Assembly (NCBI GenBank): GCA_013398275.1
Contig: VZSE01004866.1
Location: 2,188,783-2,252,782, forward strand
Direction: 5' to 3'
Origin: Promerops cafer
Lineage: Eukaryota > Chordata > Aves > Passeriformes > Nectariniidae
DNA length: 64,000 bases
Below are positions 1-12,935 of this stretch, piece by piece. The notes beneath the pieces are model-generated. The model was given only the letters and a program-made list of their open reading frames with translations, was not told the origin of the DNA and did no database searches. Position 1 is the first letter of the stretch. Each line of letters starts with the position of its first letter. A program made the position numbers and the translations under genes.

Positions 1-3000
1 TTAAAGTATTCAGCATGGCCAAGAGGACCCTGTGAATGCTGTCCCTCTCCTAAGCTGTCAGGCATACACACTGTTGGTGTTGTAGAACACCTATTCAGAA
101 AACATCTAATTTGTTTGTATCAGCCGTGAAGATCCCCTCTTGTTTCACAAATGAGTTTTTCAGTTCAGTCAAATAAAGACCATTTGTGAAATGTTCATTT
201 AAAAGAACAATATTCCTCTACCCATCACAGTGACAAGTAGAGGAATTAGGAATGAGCCAGAGATTACTTGGTAAAACATCCCCAATTTGTGAAGCCCCCC
301 AAGATATTTCAAATATGGTTTAGTTCTTGCTTATAAAATGTGCTCATTTAAACACCTTTCTTCATTTTGCAGTATAATTTATTATTCTGTTCACATTTGA
401 GCTAACACATGCAATATTTTACAGCTTTTTATTCTTCGTACAAGGCACAAGGACTGCTTTTTCTATCACTTCCTCTAGGTGACTCTACTGGTAGCTAAGG
501 AGACACTCCTGATTTTTGTCCAGCAATATAAAAGAAGTCAGAATCAGATGCAAATTTTTCTCAGCATTATTAGATTTATAATCTCCTTGGTTTTATGAAT
601 ATTTCTACTGGGCTTATATGCATTATTGCCTTACATCTATTATTGCTACAATATCATCTTTGAAGGAAGACAAATAGAAAAGAATTCAGCAATGTCCTGT
701 TTGGCCATTCACATAAAGCTTTAATAACTTTTCCAGGTTTTTGCTTAAGAATTCCATTAAAAGCATAGTTTCTTGGATGCAGGCTGCTTCTAGAAAACAA
801 AGTTAAAGTTTATTACAACATGAAATAAATATGTACTTTCTGCTGTTATTCAGGGAACATAAAATATTTAAATTTTTTTCCACTCTAAGTTGTAAGGCAT
901 TTTGCTAATCTGCTGCAATTTTGTAGTAACTTTAAAAAGTCACAGACCTCTTTATAAACTTGATAATACAGTGCACTGCAATGCTTCCAGAAACCAACAC
1001 AATGCTGTGCTCCCTGAAGTCACGTGGATCAATGCCTGGTTCCACAAAACATTTGGGGCCTCCATAATGAGCACTACTTTTCTTTATCACTTTGGTTTTC
1101 TTATTCCCTGCTCCATTTTAATGGCACAGCCAGGGAGATATTGTCAATGCAGAATCTCTCTCTAACACTAAATAGAAAGAATTTGTCATTTCAGTTAACA
1201 GTTGTGTCTTGTTATTTCTGTGCTTAGGGAGAAACAACAACTTCTCCATATGGCCAAAGTAGCTCTTTAAAAGAGATTTCCTAAGAAGAGAGCTTTGTCT
1301 TTCTTACTGGGATTGCATTGCCCATGAGTTTTTGTTTTGCCTTCTGGTTTCATGCCAAGAAATTTAAAGCCAGAGTGAAATATCACAAAGTAAAAACAAA
1401 AAAGTGCATCTAACATACCTTCCACTGTAAAATAGAGGTATTTTGATTAAATAATAAGGTATAATAGAGGGGTGTGATAAAATACAACACAGAGTACAAT
1501 CTCCTTGTACCATATGCTGTGCATCTGCAGAGTTGCTCTGAAACCTTGACTGCAAACACTACATGAGCTGGCACCAGGCCACGCAGCAGCCAGAGCTGCA
1601 GCTTGCTCACCAGCACTTCTTTGGGTAGACCAGAAGAGAGACTTTCTAGAAGCTAGGGCTGTCTCCTTGCAAACCTGACACCCCTCTGATCCATCAGGCA
1701 TCCCCCTGCAGCTCCCATGCCTATAGGATGGGGCATTGGACAGGACAATCAATTGCCAGGCTTGGCACACCAAGACACTGCACAGCTGCTCCTCATCTGC
1801 TGCAAGGCTGGGTTTATCCAGGTCTTCTGAAGACAGGGAACAGGTAGGATAGAAACTGGGACCTCTAAAAAAGGCACTTTGAGAAGGATTATGTGGCTGG
1901 TGAGTGAAAACTTCTGGGCACTTTCCAGACCAAGCCCTGCTCCTGCTGAGAGCAGGAATGACAGCAAGAACAGCCCTTGGGGATCCCACTGATCCTGCTT
2001 TCCTAAACACTTTAACTTCCCAGCCCTACTTGTGTCATTAACGCTGTCTGAACAAGATAAATGTTAATTGAAACAATTTGTTCCATTATGGATCTTTCTT
2101 TGTCTATTGTTTATTTGATTCAATTCAGAAATTTTTCTACATTATTTAAAGGGCTCCTGTCTTCAGCTTAAGAGTGAATAATGCAGTAAGACAATTGTAG
2201 AACAATCTGAATTGATTGGAAAATGGATGAAAGCTGTTATATTTAATAGAAATCTTTTTGTTTCTGAACTGGCATGTATGCGTCACTATCCAATTGATTA
2301 ATATTTGCACTAAATCACCTTGCACCTGGTAGCTGTGGTGATGTGTTGGGATTTTTCTTTTCTAGGTCTTCAACAAAAAAGGGAAAGCTGGTCACAGTTG
2401 CAATAACATAGAGCCAAAGTGTTAGATGAGGAATGAGAGACACAAACACCTCTGGTACAGATGGGTGGAACCAACAGAGTCATCAGGAGAGATGGCAGAT
2501 TCTGTCTGCCAGCAGTCCTAACCTCAGTGGGTTTCAGGAATAAATAGTTGAGAGGTATTCTTGAAACTTCCCTGGGAATCACTTAATTAGGAGAGGTTTC
2601 AATTACTTAGACCACCAGCAGCTGAGTGGGATGAATTAAACACCATGTTAGAAACACAACTAGGAAACTACTGGGAGGGCAAGCACATGACAATCCTTTG
2701 CAAAAAATTTTATATGGATAAGAAAAGCCTCTGTTAAAAAATTCTTAAGGTTTCTGCAAGTAGAGCTGAGAGTAGCTTAATATGAAAACCTTCATAGGGG
2801 ATGGACAAACCAAAGCAAGGCTGTTGCCACACAGTCGTTCACCACATATAATTTTCCAAGGTCCCGGAAGGATCCTAAGGTTTGGTTTGTTGGCAAGAAA
2901 TAAGTTTGTAGGCTATGATATAAATTATAAATTAATTTTTAATTGTGGGCACTTCTCTGAAATGGCAGAAGGAAATGCTGTGGCTGCATTTCATCAACAA

Positions 3001-6000
3001 AAAATGGCCTATTACCTTATTACCTAGCAGAGAAGAGAGGCAATGAGCCACATTAAGAAAAATAAGTTTAGGGGTTACATGCTTTAACAGTCAAACATCT
3101 TGCTAATTGAAAGAACAAACATGGTTCACACAGAAAGAGTGAACTCACCTACATCAGTGGCATGAAAGCAAGAATGTGAGGGAATTCATATACCTACTGA
3201 CATTTTGCTTACTGCAAAATTCTTAGTGCCACAGAAGGTAATGACATTTTAAAATACCTCAAATTCAACAACAAAGCTGAAAGCAAATGCTATGCAGCAA
3301 CTTCTAGAAACAGCTGAATGAGATGTTTTGTGGGTGAGGTGGGAATTCTGTCCCTCTGGACCTGTTTATTAATCTGAAATAGAAACTGCAGAACTGAATG
3401 AATGTTACAGGAATTAGTTCCTGATCAAGATGGATATAAAAGGCTCCCATTTCCTTTAGCAGCCTTGCCATGAGGCACTAAATGAATTTTTTCTGGATGC
3501 CTGTTTCTGTGTTTATCTGCCCCAAATATTCTAGCTATTCTAGGACTGAGAAATGAAGTTAGTACTGAAAATAAAAGTGAACTTTGAGTCTATGCTTTTA
3601 CAGACTCTAGAGGAACTAAACTTTCATGTTAAAAATTGTAATTCTTTTAATTTGGAACAGGGGAGAAAAAGATTGAGATATTGTAGGTAATCTCAAACAT
3701 GCAGTAAGAAAATCAGAAACCACTTACTAACTGCCTCTGGGGAGAGTCCAGTGTCCAACAAACCATTTGGTATTGCAATCAAGGCCAATTATATGTTCAT
3801 ATTCAATCCATAAATAGAAAATGAGTTCCTGCTTATTATGGCTTATTTTCCTTCTTTGTATAATGATTTGACCTGGCCAGTGAAGAGACTTAATTCTCTA
3901 GATTTTATTTTGTCCAGTATGACTCACATTAAATTTCCATGGTTAGAGCAAGTCTACATGTTGATACTGACACTTCTGGCCCATCAGGTCAGGCATTTCC
4001 AACTTAAAACCTTCTTGCTGAAGGTATTGCTGCAGCAGAAAAATAATTCATCACATTGTGATTATGAACTTGAAGAAAAGTATATGTCTTGATATTCCCT
4101 TGTGAAAAGGGGAGATCTAAAAAATACAGATTAATAAGAAAAATTAAGAGATCCTGAAATCTGATATTTCATTGCTTTTCTCCAACCAACCCCCTTGGTG
4201 GCTGAAGGTCATTTTGAGTGTCACATGTTCTTCCACTGACTGTAGGGCTTCACATACTGCTGTGGTAACATACAGTCAGCAGATGCATCTCTGCCTTCCA
4301 GAGAAGTGATAGTGTTTGTGCCTGTGGGAAATTTGTTCCCAAATGCAAACAGCAATTTTCTCAGCTGTAAGAAAAAGCAGGTTAACATTTCCACTCTTGT
4401 CTTACTGTGTCGTTGAGGGATGAAGTTTTGATCTGTGTTTGCATTTGCAACCTAGTTAATTATAGTAAAAGGCACACATGCACTATTAAATATTTCCAGA
4501 GGCCCACAGTTTGTGGAACAGTTGAATATATAGAAATAATATATCTTAAATACACAGTAAATGCTTCAGCACCACTCATCAGCCACCATATTATTTTAGG
4601 ATTTCTTAAAATCTTACTGGCAACACCATAGCTTACTTAATTGGAGTCCTGGAAATAATTCTACCATGAGTTCATTGGGAAGAGCACAAGGCTCATGAAG
4701 AAGATGAGGGTCCATGTTAGATGAGCATACAGAGAATTCCCAATCCATGCTGGAAAAAAACCAAAGACAAGATCATGAGGTTTCATTAGAGGAATTGCTC
4801 TAAGACGTTCTGCTCCAACTCTTGTCCTAGATTATATAAAAATAAATAAGAAAAATACAGCAGCTATAAACAATTTTGCACTGAATTTGATGTAAATAAT
4901 GTCATAATCTAATAAAATCACCCAACAAGTTTTTTGCTATAGTATGTGAAATATCCTAAGTTATCAGTACTAGAAACTCACAACCCTCTTCTGACAGCCT
5001 TGATGCTCTCCCTGCTACATTTTCCAGTTTTCCTGCTGGGAATGTATTTGCCATCTAAGTTTTATGACTTTCTATACTTGATACCATTTTATGCTTATGT
5101 TTACTAATTGTTTCAGAAGTGACCTATGAAAAACAAATGCTATTTTGCTCCACTAGTTCCAACAATCAGGTAGCAGCAGACTCATCTCTACTGTTTCAAG
5201 TTCCTGATTTCTGTATTTCAAGATTATTTTTATTAGCACTAATGCTTATGATCAAAAAGACAGCCAGGCTCCAAGTCAAGTTTTTTAAACCTGACTCAAA
5301 GTCAGGCTTTTTAAAAAGAGCAGGTCCTTATAGAAGTGTTGAAAGTCATTCACTATATATCACGCTATTCCTTAGAGCAGTCATTCACTATATACAATAT
5401 CCCCCATGCAAATGACAGACCATGACCATGTTGGACATAATAAGCCTATTCTTGAAACACCTTATTTGAAGTGAATTTCTAGCTAGACTTGCTTGGAAAA
5501 GGTTGCTATTGCTAACAAAAGACAGGCTTCAAGAGGCTTTTGTTTACCTCTTGGAGCTAAACATATTTACAGCTGTGGAGAACCAGGACTACAGCACTTT
5601 ACTGCTGTCATTAGGAAGGAATTCTGCTTTCTTGTTTGCTGTACCTACTCCTCCTTCCCAGGAAGTTATGCTGTATATACATACATTCTTTGTTGTTGTT
5701 TTTGCAGCTTTCCTCTTCTCTGCAGAACTTTTTCCCTAAACTGTGATCCTACTTCAGATGTGAATCATCTTTATCATCATATCCAAGCCCCCCAGCCATC
5801 ATTTTCATTCTGGATGCAATCATTAAAAAGAAATATAATCAATCATGATCAGTAGCAAGTTTATTTAAAACAAACAGTACATAATTTTACATGTCATCAA
5901 GCTCTGCTCAGCACTTCCCAAAATCTCTGCTGTGTAAAGTCTTCCCTTCCTGAGAAGATTTGTGTTCTTAGTAACAGCACAATAACATGCTCCAGGGAAA

Positions 6001-9000
6001 ACAGCCCCTGGTGCTCAAAGGAAAGTAACTGCTAAAGGAAGTTGTTGGTGGATGGGGCTTTTCTGCCATGTTTCAATTACCCAGAGAATTGGAACAGGCC
6101 TAGATTAACCTGCACACCTATAATGACTGCAGCTAATGACCCAAGCCTAGGGAGATGGCAAACTCAATGCTTCATTGACTTAAGCACTCACAGCAGCAGC
6201 TTCCTATTCTGCAGAAGAGGAATAAAGTCCCAGATATTCCCTCCCCCTCCCCTGGCTCCTCTGATCCCCTCTCATAAAATAAGTTGTTGCTTTGTAGAAA
6301 CTTCTGTGCAACAGTGAAGGCACCTGAAAAGAAACATGACAGTGAGGTCTGTGGAGAGTCCCTCTCTCTGATAATTGCCACAGTGCATTGTGTTGGAAGA
6401 GGATTTTCCAGACCACAGGAAAGGATGCTGAGCATTGTTCAATGCCCTTCCTCCCCCAGCCTGTGGTACAGACACTGCTGACTGCATCCCTTTGCACACC
6501 AGGATCAAAGGAAGGATTATCCTTGTTCACACTCACCTTGAAATAATGAAGATAAAAACATGAAATAGGAGAGTAATTTAACATCTAGAAGCAAAATCTA
6601 CTAAAAAAAAATTGATCCTCCACATATAATGATATTTTGTCATCATCGGAAGTCTCAGAAAAGACATGAAGAGTCAGTGACTCTGCACAGCCTCTGAGAC
6701 TGCTGGAAGCACTGAATGACAATGCAAAAGAAATCTTATGTCAACTAAAACAGGAATAAAAAGGTATCACAGAGCATGCATGCAAATATATTTTAATCTT
6801 GCACTGTTTTATCTAGGAGAAAAGCAGTGGGGAGTATCATCTACATATAGAAGTAGAAAAATAATTATAATAAAAAGCCAACCAGTAAAAATTTAGCTTC
6901 TGAAACGTTTTCTCTTTCACTTTGGTGAAAGATTTCTCCTGATGAAAAGGTCCCACAGCATGGAGTGTGACTATTTTAAGTACCTGCAGTGTTAGGAGTT
7001 GAAACTCGTGACATTTGGGGGGAAGGGAAGGGAAGGGAAGGGAAGGGAAGGGGGTGCACATTGCATCTGCCTGTGCATTATTCATTAGCAGTTGCTTGCC
7101 TGTCTTTGGGCTGAAGTGATCTCAACTGCTAACTCCATGCCTGCAATTACTTGTCAGGACAATTAAAGGTCACTAGATCAAAATAACTAATTAGAGGTCC
7201 TGACTTGTCCAGACAGAAGTGGAGGCTTTCCTAAAGCTGATACATCCTTTTCTCAGCAAGATCTCGTATATTATGTTCCACCTCCCCTCCAACCATATCT
7301 GGATTTCCCAAGTACCCAGGCACCTGGTAACAACAAATAGTCAACATTTATTGTTGTTGCTCAGGGACAAGCACCTCCCTCAGAAACACCCCAATCTTGC
7401 CTCCACTTTCCACAGCAGAGTAACACCTCTCCCATCACCTGCATAATTTCACCATGGTACCTACATCTGGCACTTGCTCAAACCATTACATAAGTTGTTC
7501 TGCTCAACCAGACTGCCCTTAGAAATCTACATAAATCACTTGCCATTAACTATTCCAGTTCTCTCATCTTTCATACCTTACTTTCCTCCCACCTACAGTT
7601 TTGTTCCAAATGAAATGCAGCCACTTTCCTGCAGGGAGTGACCTCAAAGGACAGGAGTAGCTCACAGAGCAGAACTGCACCATTAGTAGTTTCCTGGGTG
7701 GACAAATCATTGAGACAAAGAGTGGCTGCAGTTCCTGATAGAGCTTTTCTAACCACCTTTGTGAAGTGCTTTGCACTCAAAAAGCACTGGATAAAATATG
7801 TGTCATTGCTATTATTTTCAGTTAGCTGCCTGAGGCTGAGTACAAATGCGGCCTAAGCTCAGCAGCCATGACTTTATACCCTGAGCATAAATTCAATTGC
7901 TTATCCCCACCTTAATACACATTAGAGATCCCACCTGCAGATTGCTATTCCCACGTTAGACAGCTTCTCTGAACGTAGGACTGAAGGTAGGAAGGAACAG
8001 CAGCACGAGATATGCAGTACATCACTGGCACAGACACAGATCTGCATAACAAAGAGCTTTGTGCCTCTCATGAAAAGGGAATTATATGAAGCTCACAAAA
8101 TTTTAACCATCCCAGCTCTAACATTTCTTTTAAAGTGCATGTGTCAGTTTGGATAAATAGCTTTTGAGAAGTAGGAATCTTGTGAGTCCCAGCACTTCTT
8201 TCTGGGGGTGGCAGGCTGTGAGATACTGCTATGCTACAAAAGAGTAAAGACTATGCACTTCTTCATAGCTATGAAACAGAAAATATATTGCATTCAAATA
8301 TGATTTTCCTACAAAATTAGCAAATTTACTTATTAGATAATGGGACAGTTCAGTGTGCATTTCAATTGGGTAAAAATCTAATATTGTTGAGTGTTAGGTA
8401 GAAAACATTTATTGCAAAAGAATTTTTAAAAGAAGAATTTAGAATTTGTCGGTCAATCAGTCAATCTTTTCCAGCATCACTGGTCTGAAAGGAGCTCATT
8501 TCAGAGCCTTCAGATTAAATACTAGAATATATCTACAGCATGATATACCTAGATGTTATACCCTGATGATACAGCTAGTATTATCTCTCCAAATGTCCTT
8601 TGAGCACAGTTTTCTAATTAAAGCCACTTCACCCTCTCAAGTATATATTTACTCAAAGAACTGTGTTCTATGGCTTCTATCTTATTTATCCATACCCCAG
8701 AGCATGCTTACCAGTACATCTACTTGGCAGCTGTATGTACATTTCAAAATTAATATCAAAAAACAAATAGCTAAGGCAGGAGAATGTGCTGGCAAAACTA
8801 AATAAGAAGAATTAAGAACTGACAGGACATTGTGACAGACTTTAAATTTTTCTATAATATATTTTATAGTACAAAAAAACACCTAGAATTAAATCCAAGA
8901 AGACAATGGTGACTTAATCTGTTTAGCTACCTGACCTAAGAATCAAAGCCAACAATTTTAAGGCTAAAGAAAATAATTTTACTTCAACAAATTGTTCTAG

Positions 9001-9290
9001 GATCCAGTTTTTTCACTGCTTAAAATAAACAAAGATAAACAAATAAAAAATATAGTTTATTTCTTGCTTGAAATCCTCTGGTTTCAGCCTGGATCTTGCT
9101 ATACTTTTCTCTGCAAGATTGAAGAGCTACCTACAATTGGAGCACTTCTCATGCTAATTAAGGGTTCAGCCTTCTGGATAAAATGAGAAGTCTGAACTTC
9201 TGGGTCCTTTCATAGTCAGCTGCTGTGAATCAATTTATTGTGAAGGGATAAGTGAAGTGATAAGGGGTAAGTGATATTGTGAAGGGAGTT
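1..9290. other. Gene-free AT-rich intergenic DNA
   Basis: No coding exon was recognised on either strand. Open frames are short, lack plausible splice context and resemble no family I know. The longest is a 187-codon minus-strand frame at 1447-2010. The stretch holds a GGAAG microsatellite at about 7019-7050, a short hairpin at 5290-5306 and a group of SOX-like motifs at 2072-2206. In human the LRPAP1 neighbourhood on this side leads to ADRA2C across a long desert, which fits. Confidence 0.6.
7019..7050. repeat. GGAAG pentanucleotide microsatellite
   Basis: About six perfect GGAAG units in a row, flanked by short G runs. It is a simple tandem repeat with no gene context. Confidence 0.95.
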
Positions 9291-9484
9291 AGAATCATAA
9301 CATCATGGAATATCCTGAGTTGGAAGGGACCCACAAGGATCATCAAAGTTCAACTCCTGACCCTGCTCAGGACACCCCAAGAATCACACCATGTGCCTGA
9401 GAGCACTGACCAAAGGCTTCCTGAACTCAGACAGGCTTGGTGCTGTGATCACTGCCCTGGGGAGCTTTCCAGTGCCCAACCACC
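9291..9484 (-). mobile_element. CR1 LINE 3' fragment
   Basis: The plus strand reads as the reverse complement of an avian CR1 3' end. It starts with the AATCAT-type terminal motif, then GAGTTGGAAGGGACCCACAA, followed by the usual CACACCATGTGCCTGAGAGC and a GGGGAGC...CCAGTGCCCAACCA block. The element is therefore in minus orientation and heavily 5'-truncated. Edges are approximate. Confidence 0.85.
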
Positions 9485-9715
9485 ACGTAGATAAGTGAAA
9501 GGTGATGTCTGAAGATCATTATTGAGAGGCTCTCTAAGCAGACAGCGGCTGCTCCTTTCATCTCCATTCCTGTACTGTGTGCAGTGTAACATACCCAGTC
9601 CCTGTTCACTGATGTGGCTGTGGCTGCAGAGCTCTTTTCTGTCCCATTCCCACTAAAGCTGGCTCTAACTTATTTCCTAACTGAGGCTGCTGGGCCCTTG
9701 CTCCTCCATAAACTG

Positions 9716-9769
9716 CTGACACACCACTACATCAAAATCCTTGCTTGACAAGGGTGTGATATAATCATA
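9716..9769. repeat. Dispersed repeat copy, matches 35798-35851
   Basis: About 54 bases here align without gaps to 35798-35851 at roughly 85 percent identity. The shared core is TTGCTTGACAA and GATATAATCA. Flanks do not align well. It may be the edge of an unrecognised transposable element or LTR. Confidence 0.5.
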
Positions 9770-11865
9770 CCAGACATGTCGAGCACATTAACCCATTGTT
9801 CAGAAGTACCTGGAAGAAAAGTCCCAGGAATGTCAGTCTGTGTCACCTCTGTGCATAAAACACATCACAGGAAAAGGGAATCTTGATTTCTTAGCAGCCA
9901 CAGAAGCATGCATCACACCATTTCTTCAAGCATTTACACAAAGCACACCTTTATTGAAAATATACATCAGTGTGCCACATTAGACCCTGATTCACCCCTC
10001 TCTGACATCAACAGAAAGAGTGATTTGGGTTCAAAAGATTACATAACAGCATTCAGGTCTGTGCACTTTCACATGGAGTCACATTCATTTGAGTGATGCT
10101 CATCCAAGCTAACATTGCACTTGGTCACGTTGTCAAAAACTAAAGTCTGGAATGAGAATCTCTGTGAGGAGCTGAAAGCCATACCAAATGTAAGCTGTCT
10201 ACAATGGGATGTAGGATTCAGAAGCCTCATAAGAAAAACATTGCTAAACCATTTAAAGATGGCTTTTCCTTTTTAGCAGTATTTCCATTCCTTTCAAAAC
10301 TGTTCAGCTGGAAATAAATAAAAAATTTTTAAAGTGATGTTCCCATCTAATTTTAAAAGGCCAGCTAAATATCTAGATGTAAAAAGTTTACTTTGAAATA
10401 ACTTTTGGAATATACTGTTTTTCAAATAAGCAACTTCCCTGACACTTGTGTATGCAGTGCTTCTCATACATCAGGCTCTGCCCTGAACTGGATTACTGAG
10501 CACTGTTATAGAACAAGCAATAAATAAGAACAGCAGCTTACTTCACATATCTCTGTACATGTTTTCACTTTAGATACCTAACTATATAAATCATGGTTTT
10601 ATGGTTCTTGTAGAGAGAGGATTAACTGGAAAATTGAAATCCTATTCTGGGCACTAAAACACTCACACATTTTCTTTTGGTGTCCAAGCCCCTTCTGGGA
10701 ACTGATGCAATCTCATTACGATTCCATAAAGCTTTAGAGATTTTATAAAGCATCCAAATGGCTGTTAAGTGATCCAGCACTTCCTTGCATTTCACACCAT
10801 TTGTGACACTTCACACAGCATCTGGTCCCCAGTAGTGTACACACAGGAGAGGAGAGGCAGTGTTTGTGCCATAGGCTTGTACAAAAATTTTGCATCTTCC
10901 TTAGAGGGAAAAACTTGGTTACATCTCTGCAGGGGATCAGAGCTGAAACTGCAGTGATCAATGTCACAATCAGAACAAACCTATGAGGATGTCACACCTC
11001 AGGCACAGAGAAAACACGTTTAGATCAGAAAAAAGTTAAACGTCCAATTAAGTTTCTCCTTATCTATCATAACATAGATGTAACACCTTATCTATCTCCT
11101 ACAATAAAACCATTAATAGGGCAGCAGTGCCAACTACAAAATATTTTTTGGAATCAGATGCCATTTTCTGCCCTGACACTTCCACTTTTGACTAGAATCC
11201 TGTGAGTCTCTCAATTGTTCTGATTCAAAACAGGAATGAGACAATTTTACCTTGTTATGGTCACAGTAATATTATTTTCAGGAAATTATTGTTTCTAAAA
11301 TAATGTTTTTGAGTTCTTGCAAGAAAACATAACATCTCAAAATTTAAATATGATAAATCAAAATATGTATCTGGTTAAGTTTCTCTCTGACAGTTGCCAT
11401 TCAAAACATTTGTTCTGCGCATTCGGGATAATTAGTATTGTGCTGCACCTTGAATTTTGCACCATTTTCTCAGAAATACCAACATCATGGAAGGTTTTTC
11501 AGTTCCAGTGCTTGTTTCCAGGACCATCTACCGTAGATGAAGTTGCTGGAATGAAGTGCCCCTCTGCCGATGTCAGTGAGAGAGTTGCTGTTGTCTTTAA
11601 CAAGCCCAGAATTTCATTTTTATCTCCTCAGGAGAAGAAATTCTGGTTGCAACTGGCAAAAATTCAGCCCACTGGTCTGACTTTAGGAATCAAGGTGGCA
11701 TTGGGTGACATCAAAGATCCTTGTTGCCTAATCGTCTCCACAAAACAGTAGCACCAAATTTCAGTACAAGAGTTCTTTATCCTGATTTTCTGTCACCTAT
11801 CACTGTCCTCTTCAGGAGATTCCTGGGCTGTATGCTCTTTTCTGCGTATTTAGTTACTCTGAGCC
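9770..11865. other. Gene-free intergenic DNA
   Basis: No coding exon recognised. A 144-codon plus-strand open frame at 11317-11751 ends just before an old CR1 fragment. It resembles nothing I know and is probably chance or old repeat. Confidence 0.55.
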
Positions 11866-12235
11866 CTTTTCCATGAAATTGTCCAGTCTCTCCCTGAGTC
11901 CATGATAAACTCCCTTGAATGCAGCAGCCACAATGTCCTGGCCCAGGCTATTCAGAAGTCTACAATCAAACATGCAATGTACTGCTTCCTCCTGTCTGAA
12001 CTGTGGTTCCCATTATTTCCATTCAATACTCCTACTTCTTTATTTATATAAAGTCCCTATCTTTTTCTCCAAGCTTGCTGTTATTTTGTGGCTCTCACCC
12101 CAGGGGTCTCTCCCAGCCAGAAGATTCACCAGTTACACAACCCTTCCTTGTATAGAGGCCGTTTCACTTTTTTGATCCCTGTTTGCTTTCCCTGAGCCTG
12201 ACCGTGCCAAACCCCAACCTTCCCACCAAGTGGTG
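11866..12235 (-). mobile_element. Old CR1-type LINE 3' fragment
   Basis: The plus strand follows the reverse complement of older amniote CR1 3' regions. Landmarks are CCACAATGTCCTGGCCCAGG near 11930, GTACTGCTTCCTCCTGTCTG, a TCCCATTATTTCCATT block, and TATAGAGGCCGTTTCACTTT followed by TGATCCCTGTTTGCTTTCCC. Divergence is high, so the copy is ancient. Edges are approximate. Confidence 0.6.
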
Positions 12236-12734
12236 ACACCAATTTGGGGCCCCTTAGGGGGAGTTCACACAACTTTTTCCTACACTGATCAATGCATCTA
12301 CCCTGAATCCTATCTGACATTCTGTTGACTGATCATTCGGACCTGTTCCTTCCACCATGTGTCCTAGACAGGTGTCACTTTTACAACCATGAGTAACCTA
12401 CTACCTCTGCACACTTTGTAATGTTCATGGCCTTGCACGGATGACATGAAAAAGAATTCCCAGCAGCAATCTGGTGGAAATGCATCAAGGACAAAGTTTG
12501 ATTTGGCTATGGGTTTTAATATACTGAGAACATCAAAAGACAAGATGTCCCCTAGTAATTCCATGCACTTGGCTTTGTTTGCCCACTTCCACCACATAGG
12601 CAAACATGCCATTAAAAATGCCAGAGAGGAGTGTTGTATATAACATATGAAACAAGAAAACATGAAAGGACTACACTGATTCTGCATAGAGAAGACCAGA
12701 GTGAGAAAACTTAATGGTCTTCCAGGTTGTCAAA

Positions 12735-12935
12735 GATTGGCTGTCAAAGATTGGAACAAAAACATTATTCATGTCCACTAAGGATAGGACAAGGAGTAAT
12801 GAGCGCAAATTGCTGCAAAGGAGAAAATGTTTAATTATCCAGGATAATTAAAAATCTGAAAAGACTTTCAGGAAAATTGGGCTTGACACTACTGAGGATT
12901 CTTTAAAGAAAGCTCAAGTACCTGCTAGGAAATTT
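12735..12935 (+). mobile_element. Old CR1 LINE 3' fragment
   Basis: ATAGGACAAGGAGTAATGAG near 12785 followed by AAATTGCTGCAAAGGAGAAA is a close match to the sense strand of CR1 3' sequence. The later ACTGAGGATTCTTTAAAGAA fits the downstream CR1 segment. A 14-base direct duplication at 12728-12755 sits at its left edge. Confidence 0.55.

Noticed and set aside
1447..2010. 187-codon minus-strand open frame
   Set aside because: Rich in Ser, Cys and Ala with no domain, no clear splice signals and no family resemblance. Likely chance in a locally GC-richer patch.
11317..11751. 144-codon plus-strand open frame
   Set aside because: No family match. It abuts an old CR1 fragment and is probably chance or repeat-derived.
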